Counted from the stretch's first letter, positions 27,963 through 38,654 are shown. The stretch: DNA of 64,000 nucleotides from Cytophagaceae bacterium (GCA_016722655.1 JADKIR010000005.1:434001-498000), one strand, 5' to 3'. Numbers and translations: made by a program. The notes: generated from the letters alone by a model not told the origin.

Positions 27963-29861
27963 ATGGCAATAATTTCAGATAATCAAATAAACGCATACAT
28001 CGACAAGCTGCTCAACTTCGTTGATGGCTTGCCTATGGGCGATAATGGCAAAGCATACATCAGAGCAAAATTGTTAGTGGATTTTTTAGACACTTGGCAA
28101 TTTGATGATGAAGCCAACAGCTTCACCCTTGAAGAATACCTTGCTAATCCTTCAAATCCACGCTTTACAGAGGTTCAAACCACCTATGGTATAAAGAACA
28201 CCGCACAAATTGAAAGGTGGATAGAAGGCTTTAAAACAGCATTAAAAAAGGCAAGAGGAAAAGCATTAGAAAACCATTTGAAAGAGTTAGATAATTTGCA
28301 CCCAGCCCTCAAAGCTGCAAGGCTTATAAAAAGCCTGGCAGCCATTACCCGAGCAGAACTATTTGAGAAGCATAGTATCCAATCCATCAAAGACCCAGAA
28401 TGGAACAACCAACTCAAAGAAATTTTAGGTGCTGAAATTACCTTTTCAAAAGAGCAAGCCGACCTACTAACAAAAGCCCCAAACCCACACCAACAAACAC
28501 CGGCAAGTGAGGATGAAATATTGATAGTAGAAGAACTTGAAAACCGTTTGGCAATTGAAGCTGTGGAGTATAAGCGAAAGGTTGATGAACTTTGGGAAAC
28601 AAATAAATTTGACCCCACTTATTTCGACAGCTTTATTTCAGGTCCTTTGCTTAATGAGTTTACCAAGTCCGTTTATGAAAGAATTAAGCCTTTGAATAAT
28701 CAGGTTATAAATCAGTACCTCAATTTATCCCTGCAACAATTCAAAACCCATACACCACCCAAAAGACATAAAGCTTTTTTGCTTAACTATCATAATACTT
28801 ATTGGTTCCCGAATGTGATGGAGTACAAAGAAAATGAGTATGATGCTAAATACGCCACCCACGTTTGGAAACATTACAGCAACCATTTTCATTTATTCAA
28901 AGAAGCATTTCAAAAAATTTATGATGATTTTAAAACAGGGTTAGTAACAAATGCAGCACCATCAGCAACAACCAAAATCAAGGATGATAATTTCAATATT
29001 TTTATAAAAGCTTTAGAATACAATTACCCTCTGGAGTATGCACCGTTGAGTTATTACTATCAGTGGCGTGACAACCTTTCTTACCTCAAAAAAGAAGTGT
29101 TGAGCAACCTCATTCACTTAGAACAGGATGCAAGAAAACCATACCTCAACCGCCTAAAGTTTGAACTGAATGAAACATTGCAGCATTGCCATACAAGCCA
29201 AAAAGAATTAAATAACCTTTATTCAAAATACGAAACCACAGAAGAACAATTGCTTCGCAATCGTTCTTACACCAACGCTTTGCATATTGCCATTAATGAT
29301 GAACCACCAAAGTTCAAAGATACCTTTGAAGAAGGTTTTAACCCAGATACAGAGAACATTCAACACACCTTTTACAATTTCCATTATGGCAAAATAATTC
29401 TTTCAGCACTTGACTTTTTAAATGAACAAGCCATTGAATATGGCTTTATTCAGAAAGAAGATACACCTCCGCAACCCATCAAGAATAAGCCTTCGGCTTT
29501 ATCTTTCCAGTACATCAACCACGTAACAGGTTCGCAGAACCTTACCGACCTAATGAACTCATTAAAGCGTTCCGCTTTTATTCATCAAGACACATCACTT
29601 GCCAATTTCAGAAGCATATTTTCATCAAAAGAAATAGAACAAAAAATAATATGGACAGGCAACATTTCCGAGTTAGCCCATTTCATCAAAACCCTTCACA
29701 ACACAGCCAAAAAGGTAGAAGATACCAAACAAAAACAATGGGATATAACTATCAATTGTTTTGATATGGCAAACGGTACAGTATTAACCAATCAGAAATT
29801 AAAGCAACAACAAACTCCAGCCAGTGCAGCCATCATTGAAAAAGCAGTTAAAATTCTCTGA
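27963..29861 (+). CDS. Unknown element protein, RteC-like C-terminus
   Basis: This is a 632-residue soluble protein starting 24 bases after the integrase stop. The N-terminal half is helical and charged (coiled-coil-like around 190-240). The C-terminal 110 residues (LTDLMNSLKRSAFIHQDTSLANFRSIFSS, then IIWTGNISELAHFIKTLHN) resemble the C-terminal module of RteC-type and similar proteins that accompany Bacteroidota integrases. A role in regulation or mobilisation of the element is plausible but not shown. Confidence 0.55.
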   Translation: MAIISDNQINAYIDKLLNFVDGLPMGDNGKAYIRAKLLVDFLDTWQFDDEANSFTLEEYLANPSNPRFTEVQTTYGIKNTAQIERWIEGFKTALKKARGKALENHLKELDNLHPALKAARLIKSLAAITRAELFEKHSIQSIKDPEWNNQLKEILGAEITFSKEQADLLTKAPNPHQQTPASEDEILIVEELENRLAIEAVEYKRKVDELWETNKFDPTYFDSFISGPLLNEFTKSVYERIKPLNNQVINQYLNLSLQQFKTHTPPKRHKAFLLNYHNTYWFPNVMEYKENEYDAKYATHVWKHYSNHFHLFKEAFQKIYDDFKTGLVTNAAPSATTKIKDDNFNIFIKALEYNYPLEYAPLSYYYQWRDNLSYLKKEVLSNLIHLEQDARKPYLNRLKFELNETLQHCHTSQKELNNLYSKYETTEEQLLRNRSYTNALHIAINDEPPKFKDTFEEGFNPDTENIQHTFYNFHYGKIILSALDFLNEQAIEYGFIQKEDTPPQPIKNKPSALSFQYINHVTGSQNLTDLMNSLKRSAFIHQDTSLANFRSIFSSKEIEQKIIWTGNISELAHFIKTLHNTAKKVEDTKQKQWDITINCFDMANGTVLTNQKLKQQQTPASAAIIEKAVKIL

Positions 29862-29914
29862 TTTGCACTCTACACCTTACAATAAGTTTTAAAAAACTTT
29901 CTGCACACATCAAA

Positions 29915-29944
29915 CGCCAGGCTTAGCAGCTTGGCGTTTTTTTT
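29915..29944 (+). terminator. Rho-independent terminator
   Basis: CGCCAGGC and GCTTGGCG pair over 8 bp with one G-T, with a 6-base loop and a run of eight T. It closes the integrase/RteC-like transcript. The roughly 200 bases around it also carry CTCTACACCTTAC twice (about 29866 and 29957). Confidence 0.85.
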
Positions 29945-30061
29945 GGCATACTCTACACTCTACACCTTACTCTAAACCCTTATCAACAAAGGTTTTTAGC
30001 CACTCTTTACTGCACAAATTTGCTTCATAATTCATTTATAAACATCAAAATTTAAAAAGCA

Positions 30062-30346
30062 ATGGAAGCAGTAATCCTAACAAAAGACCAGTATCAGGAA
30101 TTAGTTGTGCGAATGGACGAAATTAAGTCCGCACTAACCGAAAAACAGAAAGAACCTAAAGATGTATTTCTTGACAATCAAGATTTCCTTCAACTGATGA
30201 ACATCAGTAAACGAACCGCACAATCTTGGCGTGACGAGGGTATCATTTCATTTTCCCAAGTAGGAAGCAAAATCTACTACCGAATGAGTGATGTGCAAAA
30301 GCTATTAGATAGCAATTACAACCAAGCATTCAAAAAGAGAAAATGA
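30062..30346 (+). CDS. Excisionase-like helix-turn-helix protein
   Basis: This 94-residue protein has a MerR/excisionase-type winged helix in the C-terminal two thirds (DNQDFLQLMNISKRTAQSWRDEGIISFSQVGSKIYYRMSDVQKLLD). Such small proteins in Bacteroidota elements act as Xis-like factors or as regulators of the neighbouring replication gene. It lies 25 bases upstream of the Toprim/AAA gene. Confidence 0.8.
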   Translation: MEAVILTKDQYQELVVRMDEIKSALTEKQKEPKDVFLDNQDFLQLMNISKRTAQSWRDEGIISFSQVGSKIYYRMSDVQKLLDSNYNQAFKKRK

Positions 30347-30371
30347 GTATTAACCCTGTAAAGTTTAGAAG

Positions 30372-32426
30372 ATGTCTATCACTAAAGAAGCCATATTGGC
30401 TAAAATATCAAGCTATGATATATTAAATCATTATTTACAACCCTATCACAACACAGGCAGGTTAATAAGTGGTAAGAATATTAGCAACCCATTTATAGCA
30501 GAAAAGCAACAATCACCCAGCTTCAATATTTTTTGTGCCTTGCCTCAACATGAGTGGAGATATAAAGATTTTGCAACTGGTGATGAAGGCAGTTGTTTTG
30601 ATTGCGTAATGAAACTTTTGAATGTTTCATTTCCCGAAGCATTGGAAATAATTAACCGTGACCATTGCCTTAACTTGGAAAATGATCACAAAAAAGTTGT
30701 ACAGCCACAACGAACAGCACCGGAACAAACAAAGGCAAATTTTTCTGTAAAGAAAAGGCCATTCAGCGATGCTGAATTAACCTTTTGGAATAAGTACAAT
30801 ATTTCCATTGAAACCTTGCAACGCTTCAATGTAGCAGCCTTAGAAGAATTTAGCAACATCAGTAAAGAAGGTAAACCATACACAGTTAAGAGCAGTTCCG
30901 AAAAATTCATTTTTGCTTATGATAACGCCACTTGGTTAAAACTCTACAAACCGTTAGATGAAAAACAGTACAAGTTTCAATATTTAGGCAATAAAGAGCA
31001 GGGGTATATTTTTGGATGGAAGCAACTACCCGACAAAGGCGAAAAGCTATTTATTACAGGTGGTGAAAAAGATGTATTGAGTTTGGCAGCACAAGGTTTT
31101 AATGCTATTTCGCTTAACAGCGAAACCGCAACTTTAGAAAAGGCAATTGCTGATGAATTGAAACTTCGTTTCAATCACATCATTGTACTTTACGATAACG
31201 ATGCAACAGGCTTAAAACAATCCGAACTTTTGGCAGTAGCACATGGCTTTAATAAAATCACATTACCTGCTATTCCGAATAACGGCAAAGACATTTCCGA
31301 TTACTTCGCCTCAAGAGGCTCATTATCGGCTTTTGACGAGTTGCTTTCAGCTTCGCTTCAAGTACCTCCACCCGAAGCACTAAACCCTGATAAGGTTGTG
31401 TTTAATGCAGTAGAATTAATGGCAATGGGAAACTTAGAACCTCAATACCTCATGTCTCCTATTTTGCCACAAAAAGGCACAGCAGTTTTAGCAGGGAAAC
31501 CCGACACAGGTAAAAGCCAATTTGCAAGGCAATTGTGTATTCAAGTTGCTTTAGGCTTAAAATCATTCATTGATTTTGACATTAATCCTATTCACAGCCG
31601 TTCTATTTATGTGGCTACTGAAGATAATTTAGAAAACACACGTTACTTAATGAGCAGGCAGATGAATGGCTTAAATCAAGGTCCAAAAGACAACCTGCGG
31701 TTCATCTTTGCCGATACTATGGAGCAAGAAGAAATACTGAAAGAATTGGACAACCAACTAACAATAGCAGCAGCCGATTTAGTGGTGGTAGATAGTTTTG
31801 GCGATATTTTCAAAGGAGGCGACAGCAATAACAACATGGCAATGAGAAACACAGTAAAGACCTTTGATAAAATTGCCAAAAAACACAACTGCCTAATCTT
31901 GTTTGTTCACCATATCAACAAAGGAGCATACCGCCAAGCACCAGGGCAAGAGCATATTCAAGGAGGTGCAGGGCTAATGCAAAAAGTACGCTTAGGTATT
32001 CAGCTTTCAGAAGGCGATAATAACACAAGATATTTCACAGTGGTAAAGGGTAATTATTGCCCAAAGGAATACAAGCAAAATTCCCTTGTATTGGACTTTT
32101 CAGAGGAAACATTTTTATTTTCAAATACTGGTAAATTAATACCCACATCAGAATTAGGAACGCAACCCAATGAAGATAAAAAGGAAGAAAAGTACAGTGA
32201 GTTAGAAAGTATTGCAGAAGAAATATTTGGCGACCAATTGGTATCATACAGCAACTTTGTGAAACGGTTTTGTGAAATAACAGGCAAAAGCATCCCGACA
32301 GCAAAAAGGGCACACACCAACCTTAAAAAGTTAGAAATTATTGTTGAAGCAAACGGCAGCTATCGTTTAGCCAATCCAAGTAAAGATGAATTTTCAGAGG
32401 ATGAAACAGACGAAAATCTCTTTTAG
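30372..32426 (+). CDS. Toprim plus RepA/KaiC-type ATPase replication protein
   Basis: This is a 684-residue protein. Residues 1-100 resemble a primase zinc-finger (CHC2-like) domain but keep few cysteines (DEGSCFDCVMKLL). A Toprim domain follows at 225-300 with Glu232 (FITGGEKDV) and Asp275/Asp277 (VLYDNDATG). An AAA_25-type ATPase domain has Walker A GKPDTGKS at 375-382, Walker B DLVVVDSFGD, and VHHINKG. The C-terminus may be a winged helix (about 620-670). Such primase/helicase fusions start replication of excised elements and satellites. The iteron-like repeats right after its stop codon fit this role. Confidence 0.85.
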   Translation: MSITKEAILAKISSYDILNHYLQPYHNTGRLISGKNISNPFIAEKQQSPSFNIFCALPQHEWRYKDFATGDEGSCFDCVMKLLNVSFPEALEIINRDHCLNLENDHKKVVQPQRTAPEQTKANFSVKKRPFSDAELTFWNKYNISIETLQRFNVAALEEFSNISKEGKPYTVKSSSEKFIFAYDNATWLKLYKPLDEKQYKFQYLGNKEQGYIFGWKQLPDKGEKLFITGGEKDVLSLAAQGFNAISLNSETATLEKAIADELKLRFNHIIVLYDNDATGLKQSELLAVAHGFNKITLPAIPNNGKDISDYFASRGSLSAFDELLSASLQVPPPEALNPDKVVFNAVELMAMGNLEPQYLMSPILPQKGTAVLAGKPDTGKSQFARQLCIQVALGLKSFIDFDINPIHSRSIYVATEDNLENTRYLMSRQMNGLNQGPKDNLRFIFADTMEQEEILKELDNQLTIAAADLVVVDSFGDIFKGGDSNNNMAMRNTVKTFDKIAKKHNCLILFVHHINKGAYRQAPGQEHIQGGAGLMQKVRLGIQLSEGDNNTRYFTVVKGNYCPKEYKQNSLVLDFSEETFLFSNTGKLIPTSELGTQPNEDKKEEKYSELESIAEEIFGDQLVSYSNFVKRFCEITGKSIPTAKRAHTNLKKLEIIVEANGSYRLANPSKDEFSEDETDENLF

Positions 32427-32505
32427 TATCAGGTATCATTGGTATCGTTTGCCTATGGGTTTTGATACTTTGATACTTGATACCATTTGGTAAAAATATT
32501 TACCA
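32426..32505 (+). repeat. Iteron-like repeats, candidate replication origin
   Basis: Three GTATC units (32426, 32433, 32442) face three GATAC units (32464, 32472, 32479). Together they form a large inverted structure. It is followed by the palindrome TGGTAAA-AATA-TTTACCA (32488-32505). It lies directly after the replication protein gene and before the XRE gene. It could be the element's origin or a complex operator. Confidence 0.5.
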
Positions 32506-32537
32506 TTCATCAAATTGCACTTTTTTACTTTTATTTG

Positions 32538-32563
32538 ACTACTTTTGACAAGTCAAAATTAGT
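32538..32563 (+). promoter_or_regulatory. Promoter and operator of the XRE controller gene
   Basis: TACTTTTG (32540-32547) fits the Bacteroidota -7 element. It lies within an inverted repeat with arms ACTACTTTTGAC and GTCAAAATTAGT (11 of 12 pairs, 2-base spacer). A dyad over the -7 region, 8 bases before the ATG of an XRE-type regulator, is the expected arrangement for autorepression. Confidence 0.6.
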
Positions 32564-32570
32564 TGAATAG

Positions 32571-32855
32571 ATGTCCTTCGGTGAAACCATAAGAAAACAA
32601 AGAGAAAGTAAAAATTTGCTACTTCGACAGGCAGCTGCCTTCTTAGAAGTTGACACAGCTTTTGTAAGTAAACTCGAAAGAGGGGAACGCAATGCAAGCC
32701 GTGAGCAAGTCGTTAAATTGGCAGAATTTTTACAAACTCCAGCCGAGCCACTCATTACAATTTGGCTTGCAGATAAAATTTCAGATACAATAAACAATAG
32801 CAAGGAGGGCGAAGATGCTTTAAAACTTGTACTTAAAACCTATAAGAAGAAATGA
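32571..32855 (+). CDS. XRE-family helix-turn-helix regulator (controller-like)
   Basis: This 94-residue protein has an HTH_3 domain at residues 4-60 (GETIRKQRESKNLLLRQAAAFLEVDTAFVSKLERGER). Small XRE proteins in front of restriction-modification genes often act as controller proteins that delay restriction. It overlaps the SNF2 helicase gene by 4 bases (ATGA), so the two are translationally coupled, and a dyad operator lies just upstream of it. Confidence 0.88.
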   Translation: MSFGETIRKQRESKNLLLRQAAAFLEVDTAFVSKLERGERNASREQVVKLAEFLQTPAEPLITIWLADKISDTINNSKEGEDALKLVLKTYKKK

Positions 32856-35734
32856 GCATTACATCTTACCATGCTAAATATTTCGCATACGAACTTACCA
32901 AGCGTAGTTCATCAGACAGTATGCAAAAACTGGCTTCTACCTTAGTAGATGCACAAGTAGATTTAAACCCACATCAGGTTGAAGCTGCATTATTTGCCTT
33001 TCGTTCTCCATTATCTAAAGGTGCTATTTTAGCCGATGAAGTAGGTTTGGGTAAAACAATTGAAGCTGCATTAGTAATTTCTCAAAAGTGGGCAGAAAGA
33101 AAACGAAAAATAATCATCATTACTCCTGCAAATCTTCGTAAACAGTGGTCACAGGAACTACAAGATAAATTCTTCCTTTCATCAATTATTCTTGAAGCAA
33201 AATCATTCAATGATTGCGTTAAAAAAGGAAACTTAAACCCATTCGACCAGCCGGAAATAATCATTTGTTCATACCAGTTTGCAAGAACTAAAGAACCTTA
33301 TATAAAATCAATCGGTTGGGATTTAGCAGTAATTGATGAAGCCCACAGATTAAGGAATGTATATAAGGCAGGTAACAAAATTGCCAAGTCAATTAAGGAT
33401 GCACTGAACGAAGCTCCAAAAATACTTTTAACAGCCACCCCATTACAAAACTCATTATTAGAGTTGTATGGTTTGGTAAGCATCATTGATGATTATTCTT
33501 TTGGCGATTTAAAAAGTTTTAAGACCCAATACAGCAGAGTAACAAGCACAGCAGATGCAGAAGCGTTTACAGAGTTAAAAGAAAGACTAAAGCCAATTTG
33601 TAAACGAACACTAAGACGACAAGTTTTAGAGTATATCCGTTATACAAACAGAATTGCATTGGTTGAAGAATTTTATCCTACTGATGAAGAACAGAAGTTG
33701 TATGATATGGTTACAGATTATCTGCAAGCAGATAATCTTTATGCACTTCCAGCAAGTCAGCGTAAGTTGATGACACTTATTTTAAGAAGGCTTTTAGCTT
33801 CTTCAACTTTTGCCATATCAGGTACTTTAGAAGGCTTGGCAAATAAATTGGAAAACATAGTTAAGGAATCCGAAACAGATAATTCAGATGAAGTTTTTGC
33901 CCTCGATTTTGAAACCTATGATGAACTAAAAGACGAGTGGGAAGGCGAAGAAGATGAAGAACAGGAGAAAGAGAAAAAGACCTATACTTCAGAAGATATT
34001 GAAAACATAAAAACAGAAATAAATTCACTAAAGGAATTTGAAAAGCTTGCCAAGTCTATAAGACTAAATTCTAAAGGTGAAAAACTGTTTACAGCCCTTG
34101 AAAAAGGGTTTAATGAAATGGATCGTTTAGGTGCTCCCAAAAAAGCTATCATATTTACTGAGAGTACCCGAACTCAATTGTATTTGAGAAATATACTCGA
34201 AGCAAGGGGTTATGCTGATAGAGTTGTTTTGTTTAATGGCTCAAACACAGATGAAAAGTCACGTAAAATTTATGCTGATTGGGTAGCGAAACACAAAAAC
34301 ACAGATAAAGTATCAGGTTCAAGAACAGCTGATATGCGGGCTGCATTAGTGGACTATTTTCGTGATGAAGCAGTGATAATGGTGGCAACCGAAGCAGCAG
34401 CAGAAGGTATCAATTTACAGTTTTGTTCTATGGTTATCAATTACGATATGCCCTGGAACCCTCAACGCATTGAACAGCGTATTGGAAGATGCCACCGTTA
34501 CGGTCAAAAATATGATGTAGTAGTAGTAAACTTTCTGAATAAAGCCAATGCAGCTGATGTGAGAGTATATGAATTACTTCGTGATAAGTTTCAGTTGTTC
34601 AATGGTGTATTTGGTGCATCTGATGAAGTTTTAGGAAGTATCGAAAACGGAGTTGATTTTGAAAAACGTATTGCCCGAATTTATCAGGAGTGCAGAACCA
34701 CCACACAAATTGAAGTAGCTTTCAATGAATTGCAAGCTGATTTGGAAGTGAATATTTCTGATGCTATGCAACAGACAAGGCAGAAGTTATTAGAAAACTT
34801 TGATGAAGAAGTACACGAAAAATTAAGAATAAACCTACAAGAGAGTAAAGATTATCTTTCAAAGTACGAATCTTGGTTGTGGAACATCACACAGTTTGCC
34901 CTTAACAGCAATGCAAACTTTTCAGCAAATGAGCATTCTTTCCGTTTGCTTAAAAATCCATACAACGACCTTAAAATTCATCCCGGTCCTTACCGAATAG
35001 GCAAGGCAATTGATGATTCAAATGTTTATAGAATTGGTCATCCTTTGGCTCAACGAATCATTGAAGAATGTAAAAAGCAAGATTTGCCATCGGTTGAATT
35101 AACCTTTGACTACTCCAACACAGTTAAGAAAATATCAACTGTTGAACCCTACATTGGTCAATCAGGCTATATGCTTGGCAGGGTGCTATGTATTACCTCT
35201 TTTGATGTAGAAGAATTTGTTCAGCTTTCAGCTATCACTTCAGATGGAAATGTTTTATCCAAAGAAATTTGCGAACGCTTTTTCTCACTCCCTGCATCTA
35301 TATCAGACAATAAAACCACCGTACCCTTTACGGTTACTGATGAATTGGAAAACCATTTAAAAGCACACCAATTGCAGGTTATAGATGAAATAGGGCAACG
35401 CAACGCCAACTATTTTGAAATTGAATTAGAGAAATTGGATCTATGGGGTGAAGACAGGCGAAACTCTTTGAAAATAACCCTAAAAGAACTCGACCAAGAA
35501 ATTAAAGAAATTAAGAAAGTAGCAAGGCTTGCACCAAATCTGCCAGAAAAACTAAAGCTGGAGAAGGAACGCAAAAAGTTAGAAAATGAACGTGATGCAG
35601 CTTGGCGTGAATATGATGGTGCAGCAAAAGAAATTGAACAGAGTAAAGACCGTTTGATTGACCAGATTGAACAAAAGTTGGAACAGGAACTCATAAAAAC
35701 AGATTTATTCCTAATCAAATGGAATCTAATTTAA
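32852..35734 (+). CDS. SNF2-family DNA helicase/translocase of the defence operon
   Basis: This 960-residue SF2 enzyme has Walker A ADEVGLGKT (61-69), DEAH (162-165), LLTATPLQNS, and a helicase C-terminal domain with VATEAAAEGINLQFC and PQRIEQRIGRCHRYGQ at about 510-570. A long acidic insert lies at about 340-380, and the C-terminal 250 residues are coiled-coil-rich (about 880-940). SNF2 translocases of this type are found in DISARM and other multi-gene phage defence systems. Here it stands in front of type III-like Mod and Res genes, which is not the classical type III layout. The reading frame is intact. Confidence 0.85.
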   Translation: MSITSYHAKYFAYELTKRSSSDSMQKLASTLVDAQVDLNPHQVEAALFAFRSPLSKGAILADEVGLGKTIEAALVISQKWAERKRKIIIITPANLRKQWSQELQDKFFLSSIILEAKSFNDCVKKGNLNPFDQPEIIICSYQFARTKEPYIKSIGWDLAVIDEAHRLRNVYKAGNKIAKSIKDALNEAPKILLTATPLQNSLLELYGLVSIIDDYSFGDLKSFKTQYSRVTSTADAEAFTELKERLKPICKRTLRRQVLEYIRYTNRIALVEEFYPTDEEQKLYDMVTDYLQADNLYALPASQRKLMTLILRRLLASSTFAISGTLEGLANKLENIVKESETDNSDEVFALDFETYDELKDEWEGEEDEEQEKEKKTYTSEDIENIKTEINSLKEFEKLAKSIRLNSKGEKLFTALEKGFNEMDRLGAPKKAIIFTESTRTQLYLRNILEARGYADRVVLFNGSNTDEKSRKIYADWVAKHKNTDKVSGSRTADMRAALVDYFRDEAVIMVATEAAAEGINLQFCSMVINYDMPWNPQRIEQRIGRCHRYGQKYDVVVVNFLNKANAADVRVYELLRDKFQLFNGVFGASDEVLGSIENGVDFEKRIARIYQECRTTTQIEVAFNELQADLEVNISDAMQQTRQKLLENFDEEVHEKLRINLQESKDYLSKYESWLWNITQFALNSNANFSANEHSFRLLKNPYNDLKIHPGPYRIGKAIDDSNVYRIGHPLAQRIIEECKKQDLPSVELTFDYSNTVKKISTVEPYIGQSGYMLGRVLCITSFDVEEFVQLSAITSDGNVLSKEICERFFSLPASISDNKTTVPFTVTDELENHLKAHQLQVIDEIGQRNANYFEIELEKLDLWGEDRRNSLKITLKELDQEIKEIKKVARLAPNLPEKLKLEKERKKLENERDAAWREYDGAAKEIEQSKDRLIDQIEQKLEQELIKTDLFLIKWNLI

Positions 35735-35746
35735 AATAGAAAAGAT

Positions 35747-37719
35747 ATGTCAGAAATACAAAAACAAGAACTCACCTCAATGAATATAGCCGAAGAGCAA
35801 TTGAGAAAGTTAAAGGAACTTTTTCCTGAAGCATTCACCGAAGGGCTGAAAGTAGATTGGGATAAACTACGCCTCACATTAGGGCAAAGCATTGATGTTG
35901 GTAAAGAACGCTATGGAATGAATTGGCCAGGCAAAGCCGACTGTTTCAAAACCATACAGCAACCCAGCATTGCTACCCTTATACCTGCTCGTGATGAAAG
36001 TGTGGACTTTGACAAAACAGAAAACCTATTCATTGAAGGCGATAATTTGGAAGTATTGAAGCTATTGCAAAAAAGCTACTTGGGGAAAATCAAGTTTATG
36101 TATTTCGACCCACCATATAATACAGGGAAAGACTTTGTATATCCCGATAATTACTCAGAGAGTTTAGATACTTATTTAGAATATACAGGTCAAGTAGATG
36201 CTGATGGTAAGAAATTTGGAACAAACACGGATACTGATGGAAGATTTCACAGCAAGTGGTTGAATATGATGTATCCAAGGCTTTTTCTTGCTAAAAATAT
36301 ACTCAGCACCAACGGTGTTTTATTTATTTCTATTGACGATAATGAATTATACAATTTGAAATCTGTATTGGATGAAATTTTGGTGCTGAAAATTTTATTG
36401 CTAATATCTCAAGAGTTGCAAAAACTACCAGCTTCAGGTGAAATCATTTTGCACCAAGTAAAGATTACATTTTGTGTTATGCTAAAAATAGAGTTGAATT
36501 AGAAAATTTCAAGGATGATGTTGATTCTGATCAATTTAAAAAAATTGAGACAGAAGGCCCAAGAAAAGGAGAATTTTATAGGGATGATATAGCGTTTTAT
36601 CTAACTACTCTCGAAACGCGACCCAACCAGAGATATTTTATAACCTGTCCCGATGGTCAAAAAGTAATTCCGCCTGGAAGTACTTTTCCTCCCGATAGAC
36701 CAATTGATGGAGATGGCGTATGGCGTTGGAACTATGATAGCTTTAAAGAGAAAGAAAATTTAATTGTATTTAAAAAAACAAATAGGTCGCCATTAATTGA
36801 CGAGAATGGCAAACAGGCAAATTGGAATATTTATACCAAAAGCTACCTGAAGGAGAAATTAGAAAGTGGTAATTTACCAAGAGATATATTTGAAGGGTTT
36901 TTAAACAGGAATGGAACTGAAGATTTAAAAAAACTTCAAATCCCATTTTCATTTCCTAAACCTGTTTCTTTACTAAAATATCTAATGAAAATTTCTGGAG
37001 TTACAGAAAATGATATTGTTTTAGATATTTTTGCTGGTAGTGGAACATCTGGCAATGCTGTTATGGATTTAAACTATGAGAATAGCTCTAAGATTAAATT
37101 TATATGTGTTCAAATACCTGAATTTAATGATGAGAAAAGTGAAGCTTTTACTAAGGGCTTCAAAACAATTACTGACATAGGTAAAGAAAGACTAAAGAGA
37201 GTTGCTGAAAAGTTAAAGGAAGCCATTGAAATAAAAAATAAAAAGAAAGAAAGCCAACTGAACTTTGAATCAAAAAACATAAATGAAGTTCAACCAGACC
37301 TCGGCTTCAAAGTTTTCAAACTCTCAAAATCAAACTTCAAAATTTGGGACAGTGCCTTAGAAAAAGAGCCGGAAGTTATTCAAGCCAAATTGTTTGAGCA
37401 TATTCAGCACATTTCTCCCGAAGCAGAGCAAGAAGCTATTTTGTATGAGTTATTGCTAAAATCAGGTTTCCAACTTACCACCCCAATAGAAAAACTTACT
37501 TTGGCAGGGTTATCAGTGTTCAGCATTGCCGAAGGGCAATTGCTTATCTGTTTAGAAAAAGAACTTACCCACGATTGTATCAAGGCAATGGCAGAAATGC
37601 AGCCTACAAGGGTTATTTGCTTAGATGAAGGCTTCAAAGGAGAAAATGCAGATGCACTAAAAACCAATGCAGTTCAAATAATGAAAAGCAAAGGCGTTGT
37701 AAACTTTAGAACGGTTTAA
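35747..37719 (+). pseudogene. Type III-like DNA methyltransferase (Mod), frameshifted
   Basis: The N-terminal part (35747 to about 36380) has the beta-class amino-methylase motif IV FDPPYNTGKD; the C-terminal part to 37719 has motif I VLDIFAGSGTSGNAV and motif-X-like sequence. One T appears lost near 36380 (frame +0 to -1). A second break occurs near 36430-36441, where the corrected frame meets TGA at 36439; small indels on both sides of it would restore the frame. If repaired, the protein would have about 655 residues, normal for Mod. As written it yields a 251-residue fragment. The cause is either mutation or sequence error. Confidence 0.8.
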
Positions 37720-37753
37720 ATAGGGCGAAATCGCCATAATTAAAATAAACAGT

Positions 37754-38650
37754 ATGAGCAAGCAAAACAAAATAATACAGGTTCAAAATATAGACATTAC
37801 CATTTCACAGATTAATGAAATGGACTACATCTCCTTAACCGATATGGCAAACGCCAAAGAAGGAGAAGCAAGAGCAGCAGACATCATAAAGAACTGGATT
37901 AGAACACGTTCCACATTAGAGTTTTTAGGCGTTTGGGAGCAAATGAACAACCCAAATTTTAAAGTGGTCGAATTTGACCACTTTAAATCTCAGGCAGGTT
38001 TGCCCAGTTTTGTTTTAAGCCCTGGGGCTTGGATAGAAGCCACAAATGCCACTGGACTACTTGTAAAATTGGGCAAGTATGGTGGCACTTATGCCCATAG
38101 GGATATTGCCTTTGAGTTTGGGTCAGCTATAAGCCCTGTGTTCAAGCTATATTTAATTAAAGAGTATCAAAGGCTCAAAGAAGTTGAAAGCAATCAATAT
38201 AATTTAGAATGGAACGTAAAAAGGATTTTGAGTAAGGTAAACTACACCATCCAAACAGATGCCGTAAAAGACTACATCATTCCCCATTCCACTTTGCCCG
38301 AAGCTAAAAAAAGTTTAGAGTATGCCGAAGAAGCAGATGTGCTCAATCTTGCCCTTTTTAAGTGTACGGCAAAACAATGGCGAGAAGCCAATCCACAATT
38401 AGCCTTGCAGGGTATGAATATCAGAGATATTGCCAGTATAAACGAGTTAGCTGTGATGTCTAATTTAGAATCGGCAAATGCCGATATGATGCGAAACGGT
38501 ATAGCGAGAAATATCCGTTTTCAAAAGTTGTACGAAATAGCAAGGTATCAATTGGAAATCTTGAACAAACAAGATTTTTTGAAATCAATCAAAAAATCAT
38601 CTCCAGATATTTATTTGGAAGATGGCTCTCAAAACCAATTACCTGAATAG
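37754..38650 (+). CDS. KilA-N domain protein of the defence operon
   Basis: This 298-residue protein has an N-terminal KilA-N DNA-binding domain (about residues 5-125, with DYISLTDMANAKEGEARAADIIKNWIRTRSTLEFLG, WIEATNATGLLVKLGKYGGTYAHRDIAFEFGSAISPVFKLYLI). The C-terminus is helical. KilA-N proteins are common next to type III-like restriction genes of Bacteroidota, where they may help DNA recognition or regulation. It sits between mod and res. Confidence 0.85.
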   Translation: MSKQNKIIQVQNIDITISQINEMDYISLTDMANAKEGEARAADIIKNWIRTRSTLEFLGVWEQMNNPNFKVVEFDHFKSQAGLPSFVLSPGAWIEATNATGLLVKLGKYGGTYAHRDIAFEFGSAISPVFKLYLIKEYQRLKEVESNQYNLEWNVKRILSKVNYTIQTDAVKDYIIPHSTLPEAKKSLEYAEEADVLNLALFKCTAKQWREANPQLALQGMNIRDIASINELAVMSNLESANADMMRNGIARNIRFQKLYEIARYQLEILNKQDFLKSIKKSSPDIYLEDGSQNQLPE

Positions 38651-38654
38651 CCTT

